Source: Agrobacterium vitis (GTDB taxonomy: Bacteria; Pseudomonadota; Alphaproteobacteria; Rhizobiales; Rhizobiaceae). Taken from it: a stretch of 64,000 nucleotides of DNA. Position 1 is the first letter of the stretch; every line of letters begins with the position of its first letter. Of the stretch, positions 1-8,122 are shown one piece after another. A program made the position numbers and the translations under genes. Where the stretch lies: assembly GCF_013337045.2 (NCBI RefSeq), contig NZ_CP118259.1, positions 3,736,001 to 3,800,000 on the forward strand. Direction: 5' to 3'. Below the pieces are notes generated by a model. The model was not told the origin of the DNA. It did no database searches and worked only from the letters and a program-made list of their open reading frames with translations.

Positions 1-251
1 TGTCAATCCTGTTGCATATCTATCTGGTTCCGCCGCCGCATACGGTCAGGGGGCTTGCCGCCACCCTCAAGGTCACCAAGCCGGTCATTACCCGCGCGCT
101 CGATACCATGGGCGGCATGGGGTTTGTCGACCGGGTGCGCGATGACATGGACAAGCGCAATGTCATCATCAAGCGTACTGTGGCGGGCGCGCTTTATCTG
201 GAAAAATTCGGCGACCTGATTATCGAGCAGGCGCGAGGCATGAGGACGTGA
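1..251 (+). CDS. MarR-family transcriptional regulator, C-terminal part (cut by window edge)
   Basis: The frame is open from the first bases of the window to the TGA at 249-251, so the 5' end lies outside. The visible part carries the recognition-helix region of a winged helix-turn-helix (LAATLKVTKPVITRALDTM), followed by a wing rich in charged residues (DRVRDDMDKRNVIIK) and a short C-terminal helix. This is the pattern of MarR-type repressors, in which a TKP/S-x-x-TRALD helix reads DNA and the DxRxx wing contacts the backbone. It overlaps the start of the NlpC/P60 peptidase gene, so the two are probably translationally coupled. The regulated target is unknown. Confidence 0.75.
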   Translation, partial: SILLHIYLVPPPHTVRGLAATLKVTKPVITRALDTMGGMGFVDRVRDDMDKRNVIIKRTVAGALYLEKFGDLIIEQARGMRT

Positions 252-1114
252 ACATGCAACTGGACCGCCGGCTGAACGCCTATCGATCTGATCTGGCCGA
301 TGCGGCCCTGCGCGACCGGGTGGACGCGGAGCGCTATGTCATCGGCACACCGGCGCGCATTGCCGTGCCGGTTATCGCCTTGCGTCCGCGCCCGGATTTT
401 GCCTGCGGAATTGATACGGAGGTGCTGCTGGGGGAAGAGGTTACGGTCTTCGACCGTGCCGATGGCTGGGCCTGGGTGAAGGCCGATCTGGATGGTTATG
501 TCGGCTATGTGCCTGAAACGGCGATTGCCGCCATCGAGGCGCCGCCCACGCATTGGATAACAGTGCAACGCAGTTTTCTCTATACCGGCCCGGATCTGCG
601 CTATCCCAATGCGCGGACCATCTCGATGGGGAGCCGGGTAACGGTCACCGGTGAAGCCGAGACCCGTGGCACCCGCTATTTTCTGTTGAGTGACGGTCAG
701 GCGGTGATTGCCGATCATTGCCGCGCCCTGGGTACACCGGCAGGCGAGGATTATGTGGCCATCGCCGCCCGTTTTCTGGAAACGCCCTATCTCTGGGGCG
801 GACGCAGCGGGCTTGGCATCGATTGCTCCGGCCTCGTCCAGCTCTCGATGCAGATGTGCGGGCTGAGCGCCCCGCGCGACAGCGACATGCAGGCGGCAGG
901 ACTCGGCAGTGCGGTTGACCGGAGCGATCTGCGCCGGGGCGACCTGATCTTCTGGAAAGGCCATGCAGGCATCATGGAAGACGAGCGCACCCTGCTGCAT
1001 GCCAACGGTCACACGATGAGCGTCGCCCGCGAAGACGTGGACGCCGCCATCGCCCGGATCGGCTGGCTCTACCAGCAGCCGACCGGCTATCGCCGACCGG
1101 AACGGATCGCCTAG
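248..1114 (+). CDS. NlpC/P60 family cell-wall peptidase with SH3 domains
   Basis: This 288-residue protein has two SH3-like segments (around residues 55-95 and 100-160), which in this family bind peptidoglycan. They are followed by a C-terminal NlpC/P60 cysteine peptidase domain that typically cuts gamma-D-glutamyl-diaminopimelate bonds. The catalytic Cys sits in GIDCSGLVQ near residue 194, the His in WKGHAGIM, and the third polar residue in the LLHANGH segment, so the triad looks intact. No signal peptide is visible, which is common in rhizobial members. The start is GTG at 248, overlapping the MarR stop by four bases; ATG at 254 is the alternative. The exact bond cleaved is inferred from the family. 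Confidence 0.9.
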   Translation: MNMQLDRRLNAYRSDLADAALRDRVDAERYVIGTPARIAVPVIALRPRPDFACGIDTEVLLGEEVTVFDRADGWAWVKADLDGYVGYVPETAIAAIEAPPTHWITVQRSFLYTGPDLRYPNARTISMGSRVTVTGEAETRGTRYFLLSDGQAVIADHCRALGTPAGEDYVAIAARFLETPYLWGGRSGLGIDCSGLVQLSMQMCGLSAPRDSDMQAAGLGSAVDRSDLRRGDLIFWKGHAGIMEDERTLLHANGHTMSVAREDVDAAIARIGWLYQQPTGYRRPERIA

Positions 1115-1156
1115 AGACCCACGCTTCGACCGGTCAACCCAATCAGGCGAAGCCTG

Positions 1157-4135
1157 TCAATGCGCCTCGTCCCAATTGTTGGCGGCGCGGGCGTCCACTT
1201 TGAGGGGGACGCGCATGGCGATGGCGGGCATGGCGGCATTTTCCATGGTGGAGACGATCACCGGCAAGGCAGCATCGATGGCCTCATCCTCGACCTCGAA
1301 GATCAGTTCGTCATGCACCTGGAGAAGCATCCGGGTTTTGTCACCGAGACCGGCCTTGGCCAGCGCCGGTTCCACCTGCACCATGGCGCGGCGGATGACA
1401 TCGGCGGCGGAACCCTGGATGGGCGCGTTGATTGCCGCACGCTCGTTGAAGGCCCGCATCGACGGGTTGGAGGATTTGATCTCCGGGTAATGGGCGCGCC
1501 GTCCAAAGATGGTTTCGACATAACCGTGCTCACGCACAAAGGCCTTGGTGCTTTCCATATAGTCCTTGATGCCGGGGAAGCGCTCGAAATATTTCTTGAT
1601 GTATTCGCCCGCTTCCGACCGCTCGATGCTGAGCTGGTTGGCAAGCCCGAAGGCGGAAATACCGTAGATAATCCCGAAATTGATTGCCTTGGCGCGGCGG
1701 CGCACCTCAGACGGCATGCCGTCCACCGGCACGCCAAACATTTCAGAGGCCGTCATCGCATGAATATCGACCCCATCGGCAAAGGCCTGGCGCAATTGCG
1801 GAATGTCAGCCACATGGGCCAGCACCCGCAGCTCGATCTGGCTGTAGTCGGCAGACAAGAGCTTATGGCCTGGGGTGGAAATGAAGGCGGTGCGGATCTT
1901 GCGGCCTTCGGCCGTGCGCACCGGGATGTTTTGCAGGTTCGGCTCGGAGGAAGACAGGCGACCGGTGGTCGTGGCCGCCATGGAATAGGATGTGTGGACC
2001 CGCTTGGTCTGCGGATGGACATAGCCGGGCAGGGCGTCGGTATAGGTTGATTTCAGCTTGGTCAGCTGGCGCCAGTCAACGATCTTGCGGGGCAGGGGCT
2101 CGCCCTGGGCGGCCAGATCTTCCAGCACCTGCGCAGATGTGGACCATTGGCCAGTCTTGGTTTTCGAGCCGCCGGGAAGGTTCATTCTGCCAAACAGGAT
2201 ATCGCCCAGCTGTTTGGGCGAACCGACATTGAAGCGCTCGCCAGCGAGTTCGTAAATTTCGTCCTCGAAGGCGGCGGCCTTCTGCGCCAACTCGCCAGAC
2301 AGCCTCGAGAGGATCTGCCGGTCAATGGTAATGCCGCGCTCTTCCATCTCGGCCAGAACCGGCACCAGGGGCCGTTCCAGCCGCTCATAGACGCGCGCTA
2401 GACCTACGGCGGCAAGCCGTGGCTTCAGCACCAGCCAGAGACGCAGCGTGACATCGGCGTCTTCTGCGGCATAGGCGGTCGCCTTGTCGATATCGACGAG
2501 ATCGAAGGTGACAAGCGATTTGCCGGAGCCTGCCACCTCCTTATAGGGGATGGGCGTATGTCCGAGCCAGCGTTCCGACAGGCTGTCCATGCCATGGGCG
2601 CCGACGCCAGCTTCCAGCACATAGGACAGCAGCATGGTATCGTCGAAGCCTCTGATAACAATGCCGTGCCGCTTCATGACAAGGTAATCGTATTTCAGGT
2701 TCTGCGCTATTTTCAAAACCGATGGATCTTCCAGCAGGCCCTTCAAGGCGGCGAGTGCCGCATCCATCGGGATCTGGTTTTCCGCCAGTTTCAGGCCATC
2801 GCTGAACAGGTCGTCTCGCCCGGTCTTGTGGCCAAGCGGCACATAGGCGGCGCGAATGGTTGCTGCGCCCGGCGACGCCGCATTGTCCTGAAGCGCGAGC
2901 GACACACCGACCAGATCGGCCTGCATTGGATCAAGCGAGGTGGTTTCGGTATCGAAGGCGACAACACCGGCCTCCCGCGCTGAGGCGATCCAGCCTTCCA
3001 GGGTGGAAAGATCGCGAATGGTCACATAAGTGGACCGGTCGATGGGCTGGCCACCAAAGGCTGATTGCCGGGCAGCGGCAAGATCGGCAGGCGTCGCGCC
3101 CTCGGCCTTGGCGGATTGTGCTGAGGGTCCGGCTTCTTGGCTGGAGGCTGGCAGCTGTGCAGCCTCACCGGCGTCGAGATCCGGGCCACGGGCCGCAGCA
3201 CCCCATTCCACCGAAATCGTGGCGGGCTCAATGGCGCCAGCATCACACTCGCAATTGTCGGCGACGCGCCGTGTCAGCGAGGTGAATTCCATGGCTTTCA
3301 GGAAGGCCACCAGCTTTGGCCCATCCTGCTTTTCCAGCATCAGCGCGTCCAGCGGCATGTCCAGCGGCACGTCGGTGCGCAACGTCACCAATTGCCGCGA
3401 CAGCTTGACCAGTTCGACCCCTGCCAGAATGTTTTCGCGTCGCTTGTTCTGCTTGATCTCGGAGGCCCGCGCCATCAGCGTTTCCAGGTCGCCATATTCC
3501 TCAAGCAGCTGCGCCGCCGTCTTCGGGCCGATGCCGGGAATGCCGGGAATGTTATCGGTGCTGTCGCCGGTCAGCGATTGCAGGTCAATCATCTTTTCCG
3601 GCGGCACGCCCCATTTCTCGATGACATCGGGAATGCCGATCTGCTTGTCCTTCATACTGTCATACATATGGACATTGGCGGTCACCAGCTGCATCAGGTC
3701 CTTGTCGGAGGAGACGATGGTGACATCCGCGCCGATGGCTTCGGCAGCCCGGGCATAGGTGGCGATAATGTCGTCGGCCTCGAAACCCTCGGTCTCGATG
3801 CAAGGCAGGTTGAAGGCCCGCGTTGCCTGGCGGATCAGCCCGAATTGCGGCACCAGATCTTCCGGCGGGGCGGAGCGATTGGCCTTGTATTCTGGATAGA
3901 GATCCTTGCGGAAGGTTTTTGACGAATAGTCGAAAATCACCGCCAGATGGGTGGGCGTGACGCCGACTGACGTGTCACGCGCCTCGGTCAGCAGCTTCCA
4001 CATCATATTGCAGAAGCCCGAGACCGCGCCGACCGGCAGCCCGTCCGATTTGCGGGTCAGTGCCGGAAGCGCATGGAAGGCCCGGAAGATGAAGCCGGAG
4101 CCGTCGACAAGAAAGAGATGATCGCCTTTTTTCAT
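1157..4135 (-). CDS. polA: DNA polymerase I
   Basis: The 992-residue protein has all three Pol I domains. The N-terminal 5'-3' exonuclease shows FEADDIIAT, SSDKDLMQL and a helix-hairpin-helix GIPGIGPKTAAQ. The 3'-5' proofreading domain keeps its acidic residues (AFDTETTSLDP, QNLKYDYL, YAAEDADVTL). The polymerase domain has SADYSQIELR, the O-helix RRAKAINFGIIYG and the VHDE motif. It fills gaps in DNA repair and removes Okazaki primers. The start at 4135 (MKKGDHLFLVDGSG) matches the family; the in-frame extension upstream does not. Low-conservation, Ala-rich linker sequence separates the two nuclease domains. It is divergent from the small RNA and MarR gene to its right. Confidence 0.97.
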   Translation of the reverse strand: MKKGDHLFLVDGSGFIFRAFHALPALTRKSDGLPVGAVSGFCNMMWKLLTEARDTSVGVTPTHLAVIFDYSSKTFRKDLYPEYKANRSAPPEDLVPQFGLIRQATRAFNLPCIETEGFEADDIIATYARAAEAIGADVTIVSSDKDLMQLVTANVHMYDSMKDKQIGIPDVIEKWGVPPEKMIDLQSLTGDSTDNIPGIPGIGPKTAAQLLEEYGDLETLMARASEIKQNKRRENILAGVELVKLSRQLVTLRTDVPLDMPLDALMLEKQDGPKLVAFLKAMEFTSLTRRVADNCECDAGAIEPATISVEWGAAARGPDLDAGEAAQLPASSQEAGPSAQSAKAEGATPADLAAARQSAFGGQPIDRSTYVTIRDLSTLEGWIASAREAGVVAFDTETTSLDPMQADLVGVSLALQDNAASPGAATIRAAYVPLGHKTGRDDLFSDGLKLAENQIPMDAALAALKGLLEDPSVLKIAQNLKYDYLVMKRHGIVIRGFDDTMLLSYVLEAGVGAHGMDSLSERWLGHTPIPYKEVAGSGKSLVTFDLVDIDKATAYAAEDADVTLRLWLVLKPRLAAVGLARVYERLERPLVPVLAEMEERGITIDRQILSRLSGELAQKAAAFEDEIYELAGERFNVGSPKQLGDILFGRMNLPGGSKTKTGQWSTSAQVLEDLAAQGEPLPRKIVDWRQLTKLKSTYTDALPGYVHPQTKRVHTSYSMAATTTGRLSSSEPNLQNIPVRTAEGRKIRTAFISTPGHKLLSADYSQIELRVLAHVADIPQLRQAFADGVDIHAMTASEMFGVPVDGMPSEVRRRAKAINFGIIYGISAFGLANQLSIERSEAGEYIKKYFERFPGIKDYMESTKAFVREHGYVETIFGRRAHYPEIKSSNPSMRAFNERAAINAPIQGSAADVIRRAMVQVEPALAKAGLGDKTRMLLQVHDELIFEVEDEAIDAALPVIVSTMENAAMPAIAMRVPLKVDARAANNWDEAH

Positions 4136-4299
4136 GCGCCAAGGGATAGCGCGGCGGCTCAAAAAGGTCCATGCCACATCACGCCAAAACCGTTTACAGA
4201 GTGAAGTGACGAATTTTCTGTGTCATCACGAAAAGCTTACCGCTTTGTAATCATTCCTTCCCTTGAAAAAACACATTTGGCCGCGCATTTACTAGTCAG

Positions 4300-4450
4300 C
4301 GGCGCACAATAAGCACCGCGGTCTGAAAGTCGGCTCGTCCCCCGCCGCTTCAGACTTCAGGACAAAGGCCTTATCCCCCCTCTCCGGGCCTTTGTCCCCT
4401 GTTACGAAAAGTCGTCACGGCGCCGCCTCCAGCCGTGACGACTTTTTTGT
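4300..4450 (+). ncRNA. ecpR1: Three-hairpin small RNA in the polA-marR gap, probable EcpR1 (ar7 family)
   Basis: The 386-base gap between polA and the MarR gene holds three consecutive stem-loops. They are GTCTGAA/TTCAGAC (4321-4355), GGACAAAGGCC/GGCCTTTGTCC with a C-rich loop (4360-4397), and a perfect 14-bp stem ending in a T run (4407-4448) that is a strong intrinsic terminator on the plus strand. A CTTGAA at 4262-4267 could be a -35 box. In rhizobia the trans-acting ar7 RNA, called EcpR1 in Sinorhizobium meliloti, lies between polA and a MarR gene and acts on dnaA and gcrA mRNAs. The assignment rests on position and fold, not on an alignment. The 5' end is an estimate. Confidence 0.62.
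4407..4449 (+). terminator. Rho-independent terminator of the polA-marR small RNA
   Basis: The arms AAAAGTCGTCACGG and CCGTGACGACTTTT pair perfectly across a 12-base loop and run into six T on the plus strand. The minus strand reads four T, so weaker termination from the right is possible. Confidence 0.88.
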
Positions 4451-4521
4451 TTGTGCCTGGCATTTCTGCTATAAAGGTGGCCACATTGCCTCGGCTTTGA
4501 AACCGGCCTATCATCGCCGCT

Positions 4522-4971
4522 ATGCTGTTTGATCGTCGGCAATCGCCAACCTATCTCGTGAGCCAGCTCGCCAAGGAATTTGCCCGTGCCTTGCAGGTTC
4601 GGGCCGAGGGGCTCGGCTTTTCCGCCGGTCAGTTCCCAATCCTGCTGGAGCTTTGGGAAGAGCAAGGCCTGACCCAGAAGCAATTGCTGGAGCGGGTGGC
4701 CGTGGAACAGGCGACCATGGCCAATACCCTGTCTCGCATGGAGCGCGACGGATTGATCGAACGAAAGCCGCATCCGACAGATAGGCGCGCCCAACTGGTT
4801 TTCCTGACCGCCAAGGGCGAGGGGTTGCGGGATCAGGCGATTTCCGCTGCCTGCGAGGCCGATGAGGCGCTTTTTCATGGTTTTCGACGGTTCGAGAAGG
4901 AATTGATGCTGGAATTCATCCGCCAGGCACTGGAAAATGCCCGCAGTAGCGAAAATGGCCCAAATATTTGA
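4522..4971 (+). CDS. MarR-family transcriptional regulator
   Basis: A complete 149-residue MarR-type protein. It has an N-terminal dimerisation helix, a winged helix-turn-helix around residues 50-95 (LTQKQLLERVAVEQATMANTLSRMERDGLIERK), the wing DxRAQ (HPTDRRAQLVFLT), and a C-terminal helix pair. MarR dimers usually repress nearby or self promoters and release DNA on binding a small phenolic ligand or on oxidation. Its start lies about 70 bases past the terminator of the upstream small RNA, so it should have its own promoter in that interval. No clear Shine-Dalgarno precedes the ATG. The ligand and target are unknown; the downstream M20 peptidase is a possible target. Confidence 0.9.
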   Translation: MLFDRRQSPTYLVSQLAKEFARALQVRAEGLGFSAGQFPILLELWEEQGLTQKQLLERVAVEQATMANTLSRMERDGLIERKPHPTDRRAQLVFLTAKGEGLRDQAISAACEADEALFHGFRRFEKELMLEFIRQALENARSSENGPNI

Positions 4972-5043
4972 GGCTGCTTGTCTCGAAACTGTCGGGCTCA
5001 TGGTCTATCGTCCCCGCTGATTTGAACAGTCCAGGACATGCCC

Positions 5044-6432
5044 ATGACCGATCTAGCCCCCATTCTCGCCGAGGCCGACAAGGCGCTGCCGCAGAGCCTT
5101 GATCGGCTTTTCGACCTTGTGCGTATTGCCTCGATTTCCACCGACCCGGCCTATAAGGCCGATTGCCGCAAGGCAGCGGAATGGCTGGCGAATGAGCTGA
5201 CGGACCTTGGCTTTACTGCCTCCGTGCGCGACACGCCCGGTCACCCGATGGTCGTTGGCCATCACGATGCTGACCGCGCGGACGCGCCACATGTGCTGTT
5301 TTACGGCCATTACGATGTGCAGCCGGTCGATCCGCTCAATCTTTGGGAAAACGATCCGTTCGAGCCTGCCATCAAGGAAATCGAGCCGGGCCGTAAGGTG
5401 ATCACCGGCCGCGGCACCTCTGATGACAAGGGCCAATTGATGACCTTTGTCGAGGCCTGCCGGGCCTATAAGGCCGTGCATGGCGGCTTGCCTATCAAGA
5501 TCACCATTCTGTTCGAGGGCGAGGAAGAATCCGGCTCGCCTTCGCTAAAGCCATTTCTTGCGGCCAATGCGGGTGAGCTGAAATGCGATTTCGCCCTGGT
5601 CTGCGACACCGGGATGTGGGACCGCGAGACCCCGGCGATTGCAGCGGCCCTGCGCGGCCTGGTCGGCGAGGAAGTGACCGTGACGGCGGCGGATCGCGAT
5701 CTGCATTCCGGCCTGTTCGGCGGAGCTGCGGCCAATCCGATCCACATTCTCGCCAAGGTGCTGGCCGACCTGCATGACGAGACGGGCCGGGTCACCATTG
5801 ATGGTTTCTACGAGGGTGTTGAGGAAACGCCGGCCAATATCAAGGCCTCCTGGGAAAAGCTGGGCCGCACCGCCGACACGTTTCTCAATGATGTCGGCCT
5901 GTCGATCCCCTCAGGCGAAAAAGGCCGCAGCGTGCTGGAATTGACCTGGGCGCGTCCGACCGCCGAAGTCAACGGCATTACCGGCGGCTATACCGGCGAA
6001 GGCTTCAAGACTGTGATCGCCTCGAAAGCGTCGGCGAAGGTTTCTTTCCGTCTGGTCGGTGAGCAAGACCCGGCGAAGATTCGCGAAAACTTCCGGGCTT
6101 TTGTCACGGCGCGCATTCCCGGCGATTGCTCGGTTGAATTTCAAGAGCATGGGGCATCACCGGCCATTCAGCTTCCGTATGATTCGGCCTTCCTGACCAA
6201 GGCTAAATCCGCTCTGTCGGATGAATGGCCAAAGCCCGCCGAAGTGATCGGCATGGGCGGCTCTATCCCGATTGTCGGGGATTTCCAGACCATTCTCGGC
6301 ATGGATTCGCTGCTGGTTGGATTTGGCCTGGTGGATGACCGCATTCACTCACCCAATGAAAAGTATGAGCTGGCGTCCTTCCATAAGGGTATCCGCTCCT
6401 GGATCCGCATTCTGGACGCGCTGGCGCACTGA
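5044..6432 (+). CDS. M20-family metallopeptidase (dipeptidase type)
   Basis: This 462-residue protein of the M20/M25/M40 di-zinc amidohydrolases probably releases amino acids from short peptides in the cytoplasm. The metal ligands are recognisable: His in FYGHYDVQP, the bridging Asp in RGTSDDKGQ, the Glu pair in LFEGEEESGS, Asp in CDTGMW, and a late His in ELASFHKGI. The lid/dimerisation domain sits between about residues 205 and 370. The start at 5044 is preferred because AGGA at 5033-5036 is seven bases away; ATG at 5038 is only one base from it. It is followed by a terminator. The true substrate (dipeptide, acylated amino acid or other amide) cannot be read from the sequence. Confidence 0.92.
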   Translation: MTDLAPILAEADKALPQSLDRLFDLVRIASISTDPAYKADCRKAAEWLANELTDLGFTASVRDTPGHPMVVGHHDADRADAPHVLFYGHYDVQPVDPLNLWENDPFEPAIKEIEPGRKVITGRGTSDDKGQLMTFVEACRAYKAVHGGLPIKITILFEGEEESGSPSLKPFLAANAGELKCDFALVCDTGMWDRETPAIAAALRGLVGEEVTVTAADRDLHSGLFGGAAANPIHILAKVLADLHDETGRVTIDGFYEGVEETPANIKASWEKLGRTADTFLNDVGLSIPSGEKGRSVLELTWARPTAEVNGITGGYTGEGFKTVIASKASAKVSFRLVGEQDPAKIRENFRAFVTARIPGDCSVEFQEHGASPAIQLPYDSAFLTKAKSALSDEWPKPAEVIGMGGSIPIVGDFQTILGMDSLLVGFGLVDDRIHSPNEKYELASFHKGIRSWIRILDALAH

Positions 6433-6453
6433 CATCAAACACGCAATTACGGC

Positions 6454-6481
6454 AACGCCCGGACGAACTCCGGGCGTTTTC
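6454..6481 (+). terminator. Intrinsic terminator after the M20 peptidase gene
   Basis: AACGCCCGGA and TCCGGGCGTT pair over a 5-base loop and lead into TTTTC, 20 bases past the stop codon. Confidence 0.85.
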
Positions 6482-6521
6482 ATTTGGATCGCCTATCGTA
6501 GCGGGGGGAAGGATAAGGGGC

Positions 6522-6626
6522 CTAGAGCATCGTACAGAAAATCGGAACCAGCACGATGCTCTAAGTTTTTGTTTACGCATCGGATTTATCCGAAAACCGG
6601 TTCCCACTTTTCGGTCCGATGCTCTA
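6522..6626. repeat. Rhizobial intergenic mosaic repeat (RIME2-like), copy 1
   Basis: Two inverted repeats lie in tandem. TAGAGCATCGT/ACGATGCTCTA spans 6523-6563, and a CCGAAAA-CCGG-TTCCCACTTTTCGG palindrome around 6590-6614 ends in CGATGCTCT. The same GTGGGAACCGGTTTTCGG core occurs at 27331-27376, with degenerate forms near 37436 and 56741. Such dispersed palindromic units are typical of rhizobial intergenic mosaic elements. The element family name is from memory of the motif. Confidence 0.75.
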
Positions 6627-6635
6627 AAAAGCAAA

Positions 6636-6840
6636 AAGGCCGGGGAGTAAACCCGACCTTTCCAAAACTCGCTCTTATCGTTGCCAGTACATCCGTGGTC
6701 AACGAAGCGCGAGGCTTCAACCTGAAGGAGGACCGGGTTCTCACCCTGTTTGCCGCCTTTGAATGAGTATCGCGCCAAATGCCTAAACTTGTATTAAGCA
6801 TCGTCAGCGACCTCGGCAGCAATGCCCCGTCCTTCACGTC
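6636..6840 (-). ncRNA. Candidate minus-strand small RNA with terminator
   Basis: On the minus strand a hairpin (AAGG-C-CGGG against CCCG-A-CCTT, 6636-6660) is followed by a T run, the layout of an intrinsic terminator, with no gene ending there on that strand. Upstream on the same strand there is a possible CTTGAA ... TTTACA promoter (about 6850-6885). Between them lie a stem GAAGC/GCTTC and an unpaired-looking CCTCCTT that could pair with Shine-Dalgarno sequences, as in several rhizobial trans-acting RNAs. The open frames across it have no recognisable protein. No expression evidence is available and both ends are guesses. Confidence 0.33.
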
Positions 6841-6917
6841 TTCATTGTAAATGGCATCTCATTGCGGCTTTTCAAGGGCTCGAGTTGATTTTCTTGCCAG
6901 TTATTTTCTTGGTCATA

Positions 6918-6970
6918 CCGATGTCTACAAGATCATCCCGATGTCTGTTAGATCATCCGATGTTTGTAAG
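6918..6970. repeat. Three tandem 19-20 bp direct repeats upstream of the YbaK-like gene
   Basis: The unit CCGATGTCTACAAGATCAT is repeated as CCGATGTCTGTTAGATCAT one base later and then as a shortened CCGATGTTTGTAAG. The 19-20 bp period is close to two DNA helical turns, so the copies lie on nearly the same face. They end 38 bases before the start codon at 7009. A regulator-binding array is possible; slipped-strand expansion is the plain alternative. Confidence 0.6.
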
Positions 6971-7008
6971 CTCTTGCAGGTCTGCGCTCATCCTTTTATG
7001 AAAAGACT

Positions 7009-7467
7009 ATGAGCCTTACATCCGTCCAAGATTTCTTTTCGGCCCATGCGCCGGATATAACCGTGATTGAAACCGAGCAAAGCTCGGCCACCGTGCCTTT
7101 GGCTGCCTTGGCGCATGGTGTTGAGCCGGATCAGATCGCCAAGACCCTCTGTTTGCGGGTTGGTGACGTCACAATGCTGGTGGTTGCCGCAGGCGAACGG
7201 CGGCTGGACAACAAGAAGTTCAAGGAGCGGTTCGGGGGCAAGCCCCGTATGCTGGGAGCGGAGGAGGTCGTGGCGCTGACCGGCCATCCGGTGGGTGGCG
7301 TTTGTCCTTTCGGGCTGGCGACGCCGCTTCCGGTGTTTTGCGATATGTCTTTGCAGCGTTTCGACATTGTCGTCCCGGCTGCCGGTGCCACCAATTCCGC
7401 CGTCAAGATCGCGCCGCAACGCATAGCCGATCTCACCGGGGCTGAGTGGGTTGATGTCTGCCAGTAA
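7009..7467 (+). CDS. YbaK/EbsC-type aminoacyl-tRNA deacylase
   Basis: A 152-residue single-domain protein of the YbaK/ProX superfamily, which hydrolyses mischarged aminoacyl-tRNA in trans (Cys-tRNA(Pro) or Ala-tRNA(Pro) in characterised members). The family-typical segments are visible: AKTLCLRVGDVTMLVVAAGERRLDNKKF with the catalytic-region lysine, HPVGGVCPFGL forming the substrate pocket, and a C-terminal IAPQRIADLTGAEWVD. Length and motifs agree with the family. The start ATG follows a run containing the tandem repeats at 6918-6970. The gene stands alone. Which tRNA it edits cannot be told from sequence. Confidence 0.88.
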   Translation: MSLTSVQDFFSAHAPDITVIETEQSSATVPLAALAHGVEPDQIAKTLCLRVGDVTMLVVAAGERRLDNKKFKERFGGKPRMLGAEEVVALTGHPVGGVCPFGLATPLPVFCDMSLQRFDIVVPAAGATNSAVKIAPQRIADLTGAEWVDVCQ

Positions 7468-7500
7468 GATGAAGGGTCATTGGTCACAGTGACCGAATAC

Positions 7501-7531
7501 AAAAAAGGCGGCGCATCCTGCGCCGCCTTTC
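7501..7531. terminator. Bidirectional intrinsic terminator
   Basis: AAAGGCGGCGCA and TGCGCCGCCTTT form a perfect 12-bp stem with a 3-base loop. The minus strand runs into six T, so it best serves the YqjD-like gene to the right; the plus side has three T for the YbaK-like gene. Confidence 0.85.
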
Positions 7532-7595
7532 CTCCTCGCCATAAAACGACGAATGCCTATCATCCGAAACTGCGTGGCAGTTTCAGACCTGTGCC

Positions 7596-7919
7596 TTAAT
7601 ACCAGCGACGGCGAGGCTCTGGGGTGGACTGGCTTGCCACCAGATAACCAATGAACGCACCCACCAGGGCAATGCCAAGCAAAGCAGTGGATGTTGCGGT
7701 CGGATGCTCGCGCACGATACCGGCAACCGATGTTGCCTCATCCTTGGCGTAGCGTGCCACGTCCTGCGCACTGCGGGCAGCGTTGCTCAGCGCGTGGGAT
7801 GTGGTGCCGCGAACCTGATCGGCCACAGAATGACCCTGTTCAGCCAACTTGTCCTTCAATTGCGCGATCTGAGCCTGAAGCTCACGCATTTCAGCTTGCA
7901 TACGCGTCGTATCAGCCAT
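7596..7919 (-). CDS. DUF883 (YqjD/ElaB-like) membrane-anchored protein
   Basis: This 107-residue protein has an N-terminal heptad-rich coiled coil (MQAEMRELQAQIAQLKDKLAEQG), a polar amphipathic middle and one C-terminal membrane helix with glycine spacing (LLGIALVGAFIGYLV). It ends in a short basic tail. This is the arrangement of the YqjD/ElaB/YgaM group, small inner-membrane proteins that in E. coli bind ribosomes in stationary phase. The start at 7919 has a good ribosome site (GGGAG, five to six bases upstream) and is preferred over the longer reading frame. It is divergent from the PBP1A gene. A function in this organism is inferred only. Confidence 0.8.
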   Translation of the reverse strand: MADTTRMQAEMRELQAQIAQLKDKLAEQGHSVADQVRGTTSHALSNAARSAQDVARYAKDEATSVAGIVREHPTATSTALLGIALVGAFIGYLVASQSTPEPRRRWY

Positions 7920-8122
7920 GGGTAACTCCCTGTTGTGTTTTCGGGAAAATAACGGTTCCATGCCGCTTTGGTTCCATTCGGTTCTCGAAAAGACCGCAAT
8001 GGGATGGAATCAACGGACAGACATTGCCTATCCCATCAGTCTTCCATCCATGCCCAAGACATTATAAGCAGAGGATTGAAGCAGCCCTTACGATTACCCT
8101 TCCGGAGAACGGCCCGCGCGCC

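Noticed and set aside
194..1012. Long minus-strand frame opposite the NlpC/P60 gene
   Set aside because: It mirrors a gene with clear catalytic motifs and its translation has no recognisable domain.
6263..6778. Minus-strand frame encoding KGGKQGENPVLLQVEAS
   Set aside because: It reads through a repeat and the M20 gene; no start with a ribosome site and no known family. The interval is better treated as a candidate RNA.
7691..8122. N-terminal extension of the PBP1A frame
   Set aside because: It covers the divergent YqjD-like gene and adds sequence foreign to PBP1A; the basic cytoplasmic segment begins at 8123.
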